A DNA stretch of 64,000 bases from Lachnospiraceae bacterium (GTDB lineage Bacteria > Bacillota > Clostridia > Lachnospirales > Lachnospiraceae), in assembly GCA_017500935.1 (NCBI GenBank), contig JAFVXW010000085.1, forward strand, positions 178,580 through 242,579. Reading direction: 5' to 3'. Below, one piece after another: positions 16,604-28,370 of this stretch. The translations under genes and the position numbers were made by a program. Position 1 is the first letter of the stretch. Every line of letters starts with the position of its first letter. The notes beneath the pieces are model-generated. The model did not search any database and had not been told where the DNA came from. It was given only the letters and a program-made list of their open reading frames with translations.

Positions 16604-17473
16604 ATGAAAACCTCAAAAAAGACATTTCATATTCTTGAATCAATTGTATCGGTAATAGCAGGAAATCTACTGTATGCACTGGCTGTCAAATTATTTCTGA
16701 TACCTTCCGGTCTCATTACAGGTGGAACCACCGGTATCGCATTAAGTGTTAATTATTTTTTTGGCATTCCTGTTTCTGGATTTGTGTTAGTTTTCAACAT
16801 ATTGATGCTCATTATAGGAATGGCTATTTTAGGTAAAGGATTTGCATTAACTACTTTCGCCAGCACTTTTCTTTATCCTTTATTCCTTGAATGTTTAGAT
16901 AAAATGTTTGGAGATCTGATTCTAACACAGGATATACTTTTGTGTACTGTATTTTCCGGCTTAGGAATTGGTCTTGCTTTAGGAATCATCATCCGGGCAG
17001 GTGCATCCAGCGGAGGTATGGACATTCCTCCTCTTGTTTTGAAAAAGCTGTGCGGAATCCCGGTTTCCGTCAGCATGTACTGCTTTGATTTCTGCATCCT
17101 TTTCATCCAGGCATTTTTCCGGCCAATCCCAAATGTATTGTACGGTATTATCCTGATTATGATTTACACTATTGTATTAGACAAAATGTTACTGATTGGT
17201 CAAAGCAGAACCGAGATAAAAATTGTCAGTGAAAAATCTGCACAAATATGCCAAGCAATCTTAAACCAAGTAGACCGAGGTGTTACACTGATCAATAGTG
17301 AAGGCGGCTATCTTCATAAAGAGACCAAGCTTATTCTAAGCGTAGTTTCAAATCAGGAACTTCTGCAAGTAGAGCGGATTGTACGCCAAATTGATCCGGA
17401 ATGTTTCATGGTGGTCAGCCGTGTCAGCGAGGTGCGTGGCAGAGGGTTCTCAATGAACAAAAGGTATCGCTGA
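16604..17473 (+). CDS. YitT family membrane protein with DUF2179 domain
   Basis: 289 residues. Five to six membrane segments occupy residues 10-190, with the family signature IPSGLITGGTTGIALSVNYF and GIIIRAGASSGGMDIPPLVL. A cytoplasmic DUF2179 domain follows (about residues 210-285: TEIKIVSEKSAQICQAILNQ). The molecular role of YitT proteins is not established; transport is suspected. AAAGGA precedes the start. It stands alone, with its own promoter and leader terminator, and converges on the AraC gene across a perfect hairpin. Confidence 0.88.
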   Translation: MKTSKKTFHILESIVSVIAGNLLYALAVKLFLIPSGLITGGTTGIALSVNYFFGIPVSGFVLVFNILMLIIGMAILGKGFALTTFASTFLYPLFLECLDKMFGDLILTQDILLCTVFSGLGIGLALGIIIRAGASSGGMDIPPLVLKKLCGIPVSVSMYCFDFCILFIQAFFRPIPNVLYGIILIMIYTIVLDKMLLIGQSRTEIKIVSEKSAQICQAILNQVDRGVTLINSEGGYLHKETKLILSVVSNQELLQVERIVRQIDPECFMVVSRVSEVRGRGFSMNKRYR

Positions 17474-17502
17474 CGTCTGTCCGAAATATCTATACTAAAG
17501 AC

Positions 17503-17543
17503 ATCGGGAATCGGCATTTATCACTGCGATGCCGATTCCCGAT
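17503..17543. terminator. hairpin between convergent yitT and araC-type genes
   Basis: ATCGGGAATCGGCAT pairs perfectly with ATGCCGATTCCCGAT (15 pairs, 11-base loop). No clear T tract follows on either strand, but the position between two convergent stops suits a two-way terminator. Confidence 0.6.
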
Positions 17544-17565
17544 ATCTTCACTTATCAGTCTTTTA

Positions 17566-18435
17566 TCATTCTGTTTCGTTCTTTTCCACAAACCGTTTTC
17601 TATATTGGGTGGGTGACAGCCCCTTCAACTTATGGAATAAACGACTGAAATACAATGGATCATCGTATCCCACGATTGCTGCAATCTCCGCCATACTATA
17701 ATCCGTTGTCTCCAAAAGACTGGCTGCATTTTTCACACGAATGGATAGAATGTACTGCGTAGGTGAATGGTTCATGAATTGCTTGAAGTTTTTTTGAAAC
17801 CAGCTAACACTCATTCCTCTGGACTGAGCATACTTCTCTATGCTGATAGGTTCATTATAATGCTCATTAATATAACGCCGTGCAAATTCCATCTCCTCCT
17901 GCAGATAAGAATTGACAGCTGGGTTTTTCTCCTGTCTGAATCTTTGCACCAGGAGTAATATCTGATGCAGATACATCGTTATCAATTCTTCAAATCCCAC
18001 TTTGCATGTCTGAATTTCGTTGATAATTTCCTTAAACAGATAGGCATATGTTGCTGAGGCTCCAGACGCAAAAACAGGATCGTCCATAGGTATCTCATAT
18101 TTACGCAAAATATTCTTTACATTACTTCCTGTAAAATGAATCCAATATACTTCCGGTTTATCCTCACAGAAGTAATCATATTTCTGTTCCTGCCGCGGCT
18201 GATACAAAACCATATGCCCAGCTGATACGATTCTTTCTTTTCCCTTAAAATAAAAATGTGCTTTTCCGGACACTACATATAATAATTGATAATCCAGACG
18301 CCCTTTGGGACGCCAGGTTGGAAGTTTCGTTACCGTTTTCAGCCGGTAAACACCACAGCTTCCTACAATCAATGGCCTGGATTTGTCTTTTAATCCCATC
18401 AATGATTCTTTTAGATATCCTTCGTTCATGTACAT
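17566..18435 (-). CDS. AraC-family regulator of the lactose/galactose operon
   Basis: 289 residues: an N-terminal cupin-like sugar-sensing domain (about residues 45-100, DYQLLYVVSGKAHFYFKGKE) and two C-terminal helix-turn-helix motifs (about 185-285, ending KLKGLSPTQYRKRF; MSVSWFQKNFKQFMNHSPT is the first). Divergent from lacZ with 211 bases between starts. A direct repeat of 18 bases at 21-base spacing (18527-18565) abuts the poor -35 of lacZ, the usual place for an AraC activator bound to two half-sites. The inducer is presumably lactose or galactose (inferred). GGGGG precedes the ATG by eight bases. Confidence 0.88.
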   Translation of the reverse strand: MYMNEGYLKESLMGLKDKSRPLIVGSCGVYRLKTVTKLPTWRPKGRLDYQLLYVVSGKAHFYFKGKERIVSAGHMVLYQPRQEQKYDYFCEDKPEVYWIHFTGSNVKNILRKYEIPMDDPVFASGASATYAYLFKEIINEIQTCKVGFEELITMYLHQILLLVQRFRQEKNPAVNSYLQEEMEFARRYINEHYNEPISIEKYAQSRGMSVSWFQKNFKQFMNHSPTQYILSIRVKNAASLLETTDYSMAEIAAIVGYDDPLYFSRLFHKLKGLSPTQYRKRFVEKNETE

Positions 18436-18481
18436 AACCGGTTCCCCCTATATTACATCCTAAGAAGCATTATCAACATAA

Positions 18482-21715
<3,234 letters not shown>

Positions 21716-21722
21716 GAAACAT

Positions 21723-21742
21723 GGGTGGGGGACTCCCCACCC
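21723..21742 (+). repeat. GC-rich hairpin between lacZ and permease
   Basis: GGGTGGGG pairs perfectly with CCCCACCC around GACT, eight bases after the lacZ stop. No T run follows, so it is not an intrinsic terminator. It could protect lacZ mRNA or tune expression of the downstream genes. Confidence 0.5.
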
Positions 21743-21775
21743 AAAACGAAACAAAATGTATTAAGGAGAATACTT

Positions 21776-23143
21776 ATGAATGAAAAGAGATATTTGAAAT
21801 GGTATAACAAGATCGGATACGGCTCCGGCGACATCGCAGGCAATGTGGTGTATGCGTTCCTGACCTTCTTCGTCATGATCTACCTGACCGATACCATCGG
21901 TCTGAACCCCGGAATTATCGGTACCCTGATGGCAGTTGCCAAGATCTTCGATGGCATCTCCGACGTTATCTTCGGCTCCCTGATCGACAAGACACATACC
22001 AAGATGGGTAAAGCCCGTCCCTGGATGCTGTGGCCTTATCTTGGATGCGGTGCCTGCCTGTTCGCAATCTTCGCCATTCCCACCTCTTGGGGCCAGGTTG
22101 CACAGTACGCCTTCTTCTTCATCTTCTATGTGATGTTGAACGCCGGTTTTTACACCGCTAACAACATTGCTTACTCCGCACTGACTGCTTTGGTCACCAA
22201 GAACGAAAACGAACGCGTCCAGCTGGGTTCCCTCCGCTTCGTCTTCGCATTCACCACCAGCACCATCATCCAGGCTGTTACATTCGGCCTCGTTGAACAC
22301 TTTGGCAATACCGCTGAAGCATGGAGAATCGTAGCTCTGATCTATGTCATCATCGGTATCATTTCCAACACCATCTCAGTCCTGTCCATGAAGGAGCTGC
22401 CCGAAGATGAAAACGAAACCGTAAAGGACACTTCCGCTCCAGTAAAGAAGTACACCCTGCGCGAAGCTGCCGGCCTGCTGGTTAAGAACAAGTTCTACCT
22501 GCTGATCCTGGGCGTCTACCTGCTGACTCAGCTGTACACCGCCTTTACCGGTGTTGGTACTTACTACATGACCTATGTTCTGAAAGATGCAAACCTGATG
22601 GGTAAGTTCGCCACCGCACTGAACATCCCTATGATCATCGGTCTGCTGCTGGTTCCTACACTTGTTGCAAAGCTGGGCGGTATGTACAAGATCAACTACT
22701 CCGGCTATGCTCTGGCAACTTTGGCAAGAATCCTGGTCATTGTGGCTGCTTCCATTGGCTCTGTCCCCATGATGTTGCTCTTCACCGCTGTTGCTTCCCT
22801 GGGTATGTGCCCCCTGCAGGGCGACCTGAACGCAGTTATCGCTTCTGCCTCTGACTACACCTACCTTACCACCGGCAAGCGTATCGACGGCACCATGTAC
22901 TCCTGCACCAGCCTGGGTGTCAAGATCGGTGGCGGTCTGGGTACTGCAATCTCAGGTTGGCTGCTGGCTGCAAGCGGCTTCATTCAGGGTGGTGCAGCAG
23001 TTCAGCCCGACTCTGTTATCACCATGCTGAACATCATGTACCTGTGGCTGCCCGCAATCTTCTGCGGTCTGGTCACCTTCCTGTTGACCAAGCTGAATGT
23101 CGAGAAGGCTAACCAGGCTCTTATCGCTTCCCGTAAAGCATAA
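21776..23143 (+). CDS. GPH-family sugar:cation symporter (lactose permease)
   Basis: 455 residues from the ATG at 21776 (TTAAGGAGA before it). Twelve predicted membrane helices with GPH-family signatures: IGYGSGDIAGNVVYAF at the N-terminus and GSLIDKTHTKMGKARPW in the first cytoplasmic loop. It lacks the IIA-like C-terminal domain of Streptococcus LacS, so it would not be controlled by HPr phosphorylation on that domain. Co-operonic with lacZ, galK, galT and galE, so it most likely imports lactose or another galactoside with a cation. Codons are strongly biased to C-ending forms, as in the second part of lacZ. Confidence 0.9.
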   Translation: MNEKRYLKWYNKIGYGSGDIAGNVVYAFLTFFVMIYLTDTIGLNPGIIGTLMAVAKIFDGISDVIFGSLIDKTHTKMGKARPWMLWPYLGCGACLFAIFAIPTSWGQVAQYAFFFIFYVMLNAGFYTANNIAYSALTALVTKNENERVQLGSLRFVFAFTTSTIIQAVTFGLVEHFGNTAEAWRIVALIYVIIGIISNTISVLSMKELPEDENETVKDTSAPVKKYTLREAAGLLVKNKFYLLILGVYLLTQLYTAFTGVGTYYMTYVLKDANLMGKFATALNIPMIIGLLLVPTLVAKLGGMYKINYSGYALATLARILVIVAASIGSVPMMLLFTAVASLGMCPLQGDLNAVIASASDYTYLTTGKRIDGTMYSCTSLGVKIGGGLGTAISGWLLAASGFIQGGAAVQPDSVITMLNIMYLWLPAIFCGLVTFLLTKLNVEKANQALIASRKA

Positions 23144-23175
23144 GAAAGAATCTCGCATAAAAGGAAAATAGCTCT

Positions 23176-24309
23176 ATGGAAAAGCACTATATATTCTCTG
23201 CTCCCGGCAGAACAGAAATCAGCGGAAATCACACCGATCATCAGCGCGGCTGCGTTCTCGCAGCCGCAGTGAATCTGGAAACTGTAGCAGATGTCTGCCT
23301 CAACGGAACCAACACCATCTGCGTCCAATCCCAGGGTTATCCCACTGTAAAAGTCGATCTGGATGACCTTGGCGTCAGAGAAGAAGAAAAGAACACTACT
23401 GCAGCTCTGATTCGTGGTGTCGCCAGTAGCTTCGTCCAGAGAGGTGCAGTTTTAAAGGGATTTGACGCGATGGTAAGCTCCACCGTTCTGCCCGGCAGCG
23501 GCCTCAGCTCCTCCGCTGCTTTCGAAGTCCTTTTCGGAACCATCATCAACGAGCTGTTCTTCGACAAGAAGCTGTCCGCAGTACAAATCGCACAGATCGG
23601 ACAGTATGCTGAAAACATATACTTTGGCAAGCCTTGCGGTCTGATGGACCAGATGGCATCCTCCGTTGGCGGTCTGGTCTACATTGACTTCGAAAATCCC
23701 CAGGAACCTGTTATTGAAAAAATTGAGTTTGACCTGGCAAAAGCCGGTTATGCCCTGTGCATCATTGACAGCGGCGCTGACCACGCTGATCTGACCGATG
23801 AATATGCTGCAATCCCTTATGAATTGAAGGAAGTCTGCAATTTCTTCGGCAAAGAAGTTCTGCGCCAGATTCCGGAAGAAGACTTCCTGAAGGCCCTGCC
23901 TGAATTGAGAAAACATGTTTCTGACCGTGCGATCCTCCGGGCAATTCATGTGTACCAGGAAAACAAACGGGTCAAGGTGCAGGCTGCTGCCCTTAGGAAC
24001 GAAGACCTTCAAGCCTTCTTCCACCTTGTCAGACAGTCAGGACACAGTTCCTGGATGTACTTGCAGAACATCTATCCCGCAGGTTCTGTAGCAAAGCAGG
24101 AAGTTGCCCTTGTGCTGGCTCTGTGTGACACTCTCCTGCAATGGAAAGGCGCCTACCGCATTCACGGCGGCGGATTTGCCGGAACCGTCCAGGCATTTGT
24201 TCCCTTCGATCTTCTACCCAAATTCAAATCTGAAATAGAAAATATACTTGGTGAAGGAAAATGTCATGTCCTGAATATCCGCAACGAAGGCGGAATCCGG
24301 ATTCAGTAA
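23176..24309 (+). CDS. galK: galactokinase
   Basis: Phosphorylates galactose to galactose 1-phosphate with ATP, first step of the Leloir pathway. 377 residues, a normal GHMP-kinase length. The galactokinase signature is at the N-terminus (PGRTEISGNHTDHQRG, residues 11-26). The GHMP phosphate loop is PGSGLSSSAAFE (about 106-117), and the C-terminal HGGGFAGTVQAF motif is present. AAGGAAAA precedes the start, and it follows the permease by 32 bases. Confidence 0.96.
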   Translation: MEKHYIFSAPGRTEISGNHTDHQRGCVLAAAVNLETVADVCLNGTNTICVQSQGYPTVKVDLDDLGVREEEKNTTAALIRGVASSFVQRGAVLKGFDAMVSSTVLPGSGLSSSAAFEVLFGTIINELFFDKKLSAVQIAQIGQYAENIYFGKPCGLMDQMASSVGGLVYIDFENPQEPVIEKIEFDLAKAGYALCIIDSGADHADLTDEYAAIPYELKEVCNFFGKEVLRQIPEEDFLKALPELRKHVSDRAILRAIHVYQENKRVKVQAAALRNEDLQAFFHLVRQSGHSSWMYLQNIYPAGSVAKQEVALVLALCDTLLQWKGAYRIHGGGFAGTVQAFVPFDLLPKFKSEIENILGEGKCHVLNIRNEGGIRIQ

Positions 24310-24346
24310 TCCGGACAACACACCAGAACAAAGGAGCGTTATTATT

Positions 24347-25837
24347 ATGGATGTAAATGTAAATATTTCCGCTTTGGTGCAGTATGGTTTGAATAAAGGT
24401 TTGTTCGAGCTCTGTGACAAAGCGTTTATCATAAACCAGCTTCTTTCCATTCTTCAGCTGGACAGCTACACCCCTGCAGAGTCCGCCAGCATGCCTTTGG
24501 AAGTTATTCTTCAGGAATTACTGGAAGATGCGATCAGCAGGGGTGTATGCAAGGACGACATCACCAGTCGTGACTTGTTTGATACAAAACTGATGGGTGC
24601 TATGACACCCCCTCCTCGTGAGGTGTTGAATCGCTTTGGTGTCCTCTATAATGAAAATCCCAAAGCTGCCACAGACTGGTTTTATAACTTCTCTCAGGAT
24701 ACGGACTATATCCGCCGCTACCGGATCCAGAAGGATCTTCGCTGGAAAACTGCAACTGAGTATGGCAATCTGGATATCACCATCAACTTAAGCAAGCCCG
24801 AAAAGGATCCCAAGGCAATCGCTGCAGCAAAGGCTGCACCTCAGTCCGGCTACCCCAAGTGCCAGCTTTGTGCTGAAAATGAGGGTTACGCAGGCAGAAT
24901 GAACCATCCTGCCCGGCAGAATCACCGGATCATCCCCATCACTATTGACGGTAACCCCTGGTACCTGCAGTACAGCCCCTACGTCTACTACAATGAGCAC
25001 TGCATCGCATTCAATGCAGAGCATACCCCTATGAAGATCGATAAGGCGGCATTTAAGAAGCTGCTGGACTTCGTTACCCTCTTCCCGCACTACTTCATCG
25101 GCAGTAATGCAGACCTGCCCATCGTTGGCGGCAGCATCCTGAGCCATGAACACTTCCAAGGCGGTTGCTACACATTTCCCATGGAAAAATCTCCCTTGGA
25201 ACGAAAACTGGAGTTTAAGGGCTACGAGGATGTGAAAGCCGGTATTGTAAAGTGGCCTTTGAGTGTGATCCGTCTGACCTGTCCGGATAAGCAGCGTATC
25301 GCGGACCTTGCTGACCGCATCCTTCAGTCCTGGCGCGGCTACACAGACGCGGATGCATTCATCTTTGCGGAAACTGAAGGGGAACCTCATAATACCATAA
25401 CTCCGATCGCACGCCGCAGAGGTGAGGACTATGAGATGGATCTGGTACTGCGAAATAACATTACCACCAAAGAACATCCTTTGGGTGTCTACCATCCCCA
25501 TGCTGAATTGCACCACATTAAGAAAGAAAACATTGGTCTGATCGAAGTTATGGGTCTGGCGGTCCTGCCCTCCAGACTGAAACAGGAACTGGTCGATCTG
25601 GAGAAAGCCATCCTGATGAAGCAGCCTATTACCGGTGAACTTGCCAAGCATGCCGATTGGGTAAACAGCTTAAAAGAGAACCATACCTTTACGGCAGATA
25701 ATACCGCATGCATTCTGAAACTGGAGGTTGGCAAGGTATTTGCCCAGGTTCTGGAACACGCAGGTGTATACAAAAGAAATGCTGATGGTGCAGCTGCCTT
25801 TGACCGTTTTATTTCTCATGTAAATAAGGAGAATTAA
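24347..25837 (+). CDS. galT: galactose-1-phosphate uridylyltransferase, class II
   Basis: Swaps UMP between UDP-glucose and galactose 1-phosphate. 496 residues, matching the Firmicutes-type class II enzyme rather than the 350-residue HIT-like class I. Typical blocks: YPKCQLCAENEGYAGRMN (about residues 167-184) and GGSILSHEHFQGG (about 262-274), the latter with the conserved His pair. AAGGAG lies before the ATG. Its stop overlaps the ribosome binding site of galE, so the two are coupled. Confidence 0.95.
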   Translation: MDVNVNISALVQYGLNKGLFELCDKAFIINQLLSILQLDSYTPAESASMPLEVILQELLEDAISRGVCKDDITSRDLFDTKLMGAMTPPPREVLNRFGVLYNENPKAATDWFYNFSQDTDYIRRYRIQKDLRWKTATEYGNLDITINLSKPEKDPKAIAAAKAAPQSGYPKCQLCAENEGYAGRMNHPARQNHRIIPITIDGNPWYLQYSPYVYYNEHCIAFNAEHTPMKIDKAAFKKLLDFVTLFPHYFIGSNADLPIVGGSILSHEHFQGGCYTFPMEKSPLERKLEFKGYEDVKAGIVKWPLSVIRLTCPDKQRIADLADRILQSWRGYTDADAFIFAETEGEPHNTITPIARRRGEDYEMDLVLRNNITTKEHPLGVYHPHAELHHIKKENIGLIEVMGLAVLPSRLKQELVDLEKAILMKQPITGELAKHADWVNSLKENHTFTADNTACILKLEVGKVFAQVLEHAGVYKRNADGAAAFDRFISHVNKEN

Positions 25838-25840
25838 CTT

Positions 25841-26842
25841 ATGAATATTTTAGTAACCGGAGGTGCCGGATATATTGGAAGCCATACAGTTGTAGAACTT
25901 CTGAAGAACGGTCATAATACAATTATTGTAGACGACCTTTCCAATGCCAAAGAGGAAGTCATTGAACGTATAGAACATATCACAGGAAAAAGACCTTACT
26001 TCTACAAGATAGACTGCGCTGACAAAGCTGCTTTGGATGCTGTTTTTGAAAAGCATTCTGTAGATGCTGTTATTCACTTTGCAGGCTATAAAGCTGTTGG
26101 CGAAAGTGTAAAAAAGCCTTTACAATATTATAGAAATAATATCGACAGCACCTTGAGTCTTGTAGAAGTTATGGAAAAATATCAGTGCACAAAGCTTGTA
26201 TTTTCCTCTTCCGCTACCGTTTATGGGCCTAATAACCCATATCCATATAAAGAAGATATGCCAGCTATCCAGTCAACCAATCCATATGGTTGGACAAAAG
26301 TAATGATAGAGAGAATCTTAACGGACTACACTACAGCTCATCCTGAATTCAGCGTTATTCTCTTACGCTATTTCAATCCCATCGGTGCTCATGAATCTGG
26401 TTTGCTTGGAGATGATCCCAATGGCATTCCTAATAATCTGATGCCTTACATAGGAAAGGTGGCTGCCGGACAGCTTGATCATCTGACAATCTTTGGTAAC
26501 GACTACGATACCCCGGACGGAACCTGTCAACGTGATTACTTGCATGTCGTAGATTTGGCAATAGGCCATTTAAAGGCTATTGAATATGCAGAAAACCATA
26601 CAGGTGTTGAAGCCATCAATCTGGGAACCGGCACCGGAATTTCTGTTCAGGATCTTGTAAATGCTTTTGAATCAGCTAATAACTTGAAACTTTCCTATGT
26701 CATAGGTCCTCGCCGCGATGGAGATCTTCCTGCATTCTGGGCAGATGCAACTAAAGCAAAGAATCTGCTGGGCTGGAAAGCAGTTCATACCCTTGAAGAT
26801 ATGTGTAAGAGTTCCTGGAACTTTGCTAAGAATTTTCAATAG
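25841..26842 (+). CDS. galE: UDP-glucose 4-epimerase
   Basis: Interconverts UDP-galactose and UDP-glucose using bound NAD, closing the Leloir cycle. 333 residues of the extended short-chain dehydrogenase family. The NAD-binding GGAGYIGSH is at residues 7-15. The catalytic YxxxK is in NPYGWTKVMIE (about 146-156), and SSSATVYG precedes it with the catalytic Ser/Thr. Codon use is more A/T-ending than in lacZ and the permease. Last gene of the operon, followed by a strong terminator. Confidence 0.96.
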   Translation: MNILVTGGAGYIGSHTVVELLKNGHNTIIVDDLSNAKEEVIERIEHITGKRPYFYKIDCADKAALDAVFEKHSVDAVIHFAGYKAVGESVKKPLQYYRNNIDSTLSLVEVMEKYQCTKLVFSSSATVYGPNNPYPYKEDMPAIQSTNPYGWTKVMIERILTDYTTAHPEFSVILLRYFNPIGAHESGLLGDDPNGIPNNLMPYIGKVAAGQLDHLTIFGNDYDTPDGTCQRDYLHVVDLAIGHLKAIEYAENHTGVEAINLGTGTGISVQDLVNAFESANNLKLSYVIGPRRDGDLPAFWADATKAKNLLGWKAVHTLEDMCKSSWNFAKNFQ

Positions 26843-26886
26843 ATATAAAAATTGGTCGAAGAAGAAAACAATTGAAAAATAAACCA

Positions 26887-26930
26887 AAATCGCTGCGCAA
26901 TCGCCTTTTCCAAGGCTGGCGCAGCGATTT
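26887..26930. terminator. bidirectional terminator after galE
   Basis: AAATCGCTGCGC pairs perfectly with GCGCAGCGATTT, with an inner GCC/GGC stem. T-rich sequence follows on both strands. It closes the plus-strand gal operon and the convergent minus-strand operon that ends at 26955. Confidence 0.88.
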
Positions 26931-26954
26931 GCTTTATTCTTCTTATTTATACAA

Positions 26955-27392
26955 TTAGTCTCTGCCTTTTATTGGAGTATAATAATCCATTTGTTCATAT
27001 CCCATAATTTCCTGTGCCAGTGGCGAAGTAATAATATTGCCTAATTCCAAGCGAGACATATCACGCTCAAAACCATTCTCACTTAAAAATTTATCCACTT
27101 CTGCATTCATCAAGTCCCTATCTGTTTGTTGGTCTATTCCTGTTGCAACAGCATAAAGTCCGCCTTTAAAATCGATAATGTCAAATTCTGCCGGGACATT
27201 CATACCTTCTTCATACATATAAACCCAATGAAAACCACTACCATCCCAAAACAAAAAATCTTTTGGATAGATACATCTTTTTTGAGAAGATATCCATTTA
27301 TTAAAGGCTTCAAACTTTTCTTCACCAAACATACCAATGCCAGAAGATACCATTTTACAATCTGGCATTTCATACACTCTTACGTTTTGCAT
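26955..27392 (-). CDS. GyrI-like/effector-binding domain protein
   Basis: 145 residues of the GyrI-like small-molecule-binding fold (also found as the C-terminal domain of some AraC regulators), here free-standing without DNA-binding part. It starts MQNVRVYEMPDCKMVSSGIG and ends in a typical EIMGYEQMDYYTPIK. AGAGG lies before the ATG at 27392; an upstream TTG in the same frame is less likely. Third gene of the operon with DUF3788 and a flavin-binding protein. Known members bind or hydrolyse toxic compounds or sequester drugs; the role here is unknown. Confidence 0.7.
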   Translation of the reverse strand: MQNVRVYEMPDCKMVSSGIGMFGEEKFEAFNKWISSQKRCIYPKDFLFWDGSGFHWVYMYEEGMNVPAEFDIIDFKGGLYAVATGIDQQTDRDLMNAEVDKFLSENGFERDMSRLELGNIITSPLAQEIMGYEQMDYYTPIKGRD

Positions 27393-27410
27393 TACTACAC
27401 CTCTATACAA

Positions 27411-27857
27411 TTATTTTCCGAATTCCCCTCGTATGGTAGTGTTTTCAATAAATATGTTATATTTCTCCGGTTTGAACAATAAAACACATAAATCTTCATC
27501 TGTATAACCGTTGAAATAGTCCTCCAGCTCATTGTACCATACTTGTTTTTTCAACTCAGGATCTGTACTGACTTCGACTTGCCCTATAAGTGAAATTCCT
27601 GTAAAGCTCTCCTTATCAAACAGATACACACAGGTGCGTGAATTTCGTTTCGCTCGAAGTGTTTTGTTTGCCTTTGTACCGGTACAGAATGCAATCCACT
27701 GAAATCCATTCGCCTTAGCAGCCGTAATCATAGATGCATTAGGATATCCATCTTCGTCTATAAGAGACATCACCCAGTCGGAACCATACAGTGGATTATC
27801 AGCATACTGCATGGTACTATAGGTAACAAGTAATTCTGCTTTATGTAGTAATTCCAT
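27411..27857 (-). CDS. pyridoxamine 5'-phosphate oxidase-like flavin-binding protein
   Basis: 148 residues from the ATG at 27857, with GAAAGGA before it. Split-barrel fold of the PNPOx-like / general stress protein 26 group: GYPNASMITAAKANGFQWIAF early, then SRTCVYLFDKESFTGISLIG in the FMN-binding core. These proteins bind FMN or related cofactors and are often linked to oxidative stress; the true substrate is unknown. Middle gene of an operon behind the LexA-like promoter at 28314-28342, so it may be DNA-damage induced. Confidence 0.78.
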   Translation of the reverse strand: MELLHKAELLVTYSTMQYADNPLYGSDWVMSLIDEDGYPNASMITAAKANGFQWIAFCTGTKANKTLRAKRNSRTCVYLFDKESFTGISLIGQVEVSTDPELKKQVWYNELEDYFNGYTDEDLCVLLFKPEKYNIFIENTTIRGEFGK

Positions 27858-27871
27858 ATTATTTAATCCTT

Positions 27872-28285
27872 TCAAATAGAATCTTCCGGTTGCTTATTCC
27901 TTTTCCTTTTGGGTTTGTTTTTTATGTACATCATTCGGATCAGCTCATCCAACTGTTCTTCCCTGTAAACATCGATGAACATCCACTTCCCATCATGATA
28001 AGTCTTGCACTTCTGATAGAAACTCTGAATTTCCGCTGAAAACTCATGCATAATCTCTTCAAATTCCTGCTGTTCCTTCTTTCCATAAATAAGCAACAGC
28101 GTAAAATACCCCTCATGGATATAGATAGTAACAAAAGTTTTGCCGCCTCGCCGCATTTTTAACTCATCTTTTCCGTCCCATATCTCATCCATGGCATATT
28201 GAGTACGAATATGTCCTAAAAGCTTAACATATGGCAGCATTGCATCTCCTAAGACAGCTTCTATCTTTTCCATATATTGAAACAT
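27872..28285 (-). CDS. DUF3788 family protein
   Basis: 137 residues. Matches the small Firmicutes DUF3788 family in length and in the block WDGKDELKMRRGGKTFVTIY, with a C-terminal DVYREEQLDELIRMM. The C-terminus is Lys/Arg-rich (KNKPKRKRNKQ). No enzyme motif is visible. GAGGTG precedes the start. First gene of the three-gene operon whose promoter carries a LexA-like box. Function unknown. Confidence 0.7.
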   Translation of the reverse strand: MFQYMEKIEAVLGDAMLPYVKLLGHIRTQYAMDEIWDGKDELKMRRGGKTFVTIYIHEGYFTLLLIYGKKEQQEFEEIMHEFSAEIQSFYQKCKTYHDGKWMFIDVYREEQLDELIRMMYIKNKPKRKRNKQPEDSI

Positions 28286-28313
28286 AAAATCACCTCAATG
28301 TATGTTTTGCCTA

Positions 28314-28342
28314 ATAATATCACGCGAACATATGTTTGTCAA
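28314..28342 (-). promoter_or_regulatory. promoter with LexA/SOS-like box
   Basis: TTGACA and TATTAT separated by 17 bases, directed at the DUF3788 operon. The spacer contains CGAACATATGTTTG (plus strand, 28325-28338), which fits the Gram-positive LexA (DinR) consensus CGAAC-N4-GTTYG. A repressor bound there would block RNA polymerase, predicting induction by DNA damage. Confidence 0.65.
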
Positions 28343-28370
28343 TTAACACTTTACTACACCCAACTACATT

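Noticed and set aside
21723-21742. GC-rich hairpin as terminator after lacZ
   Set aside because: It is followed by AAAACG, not Ts, and the permease and gal genes downstream need transcription through it.
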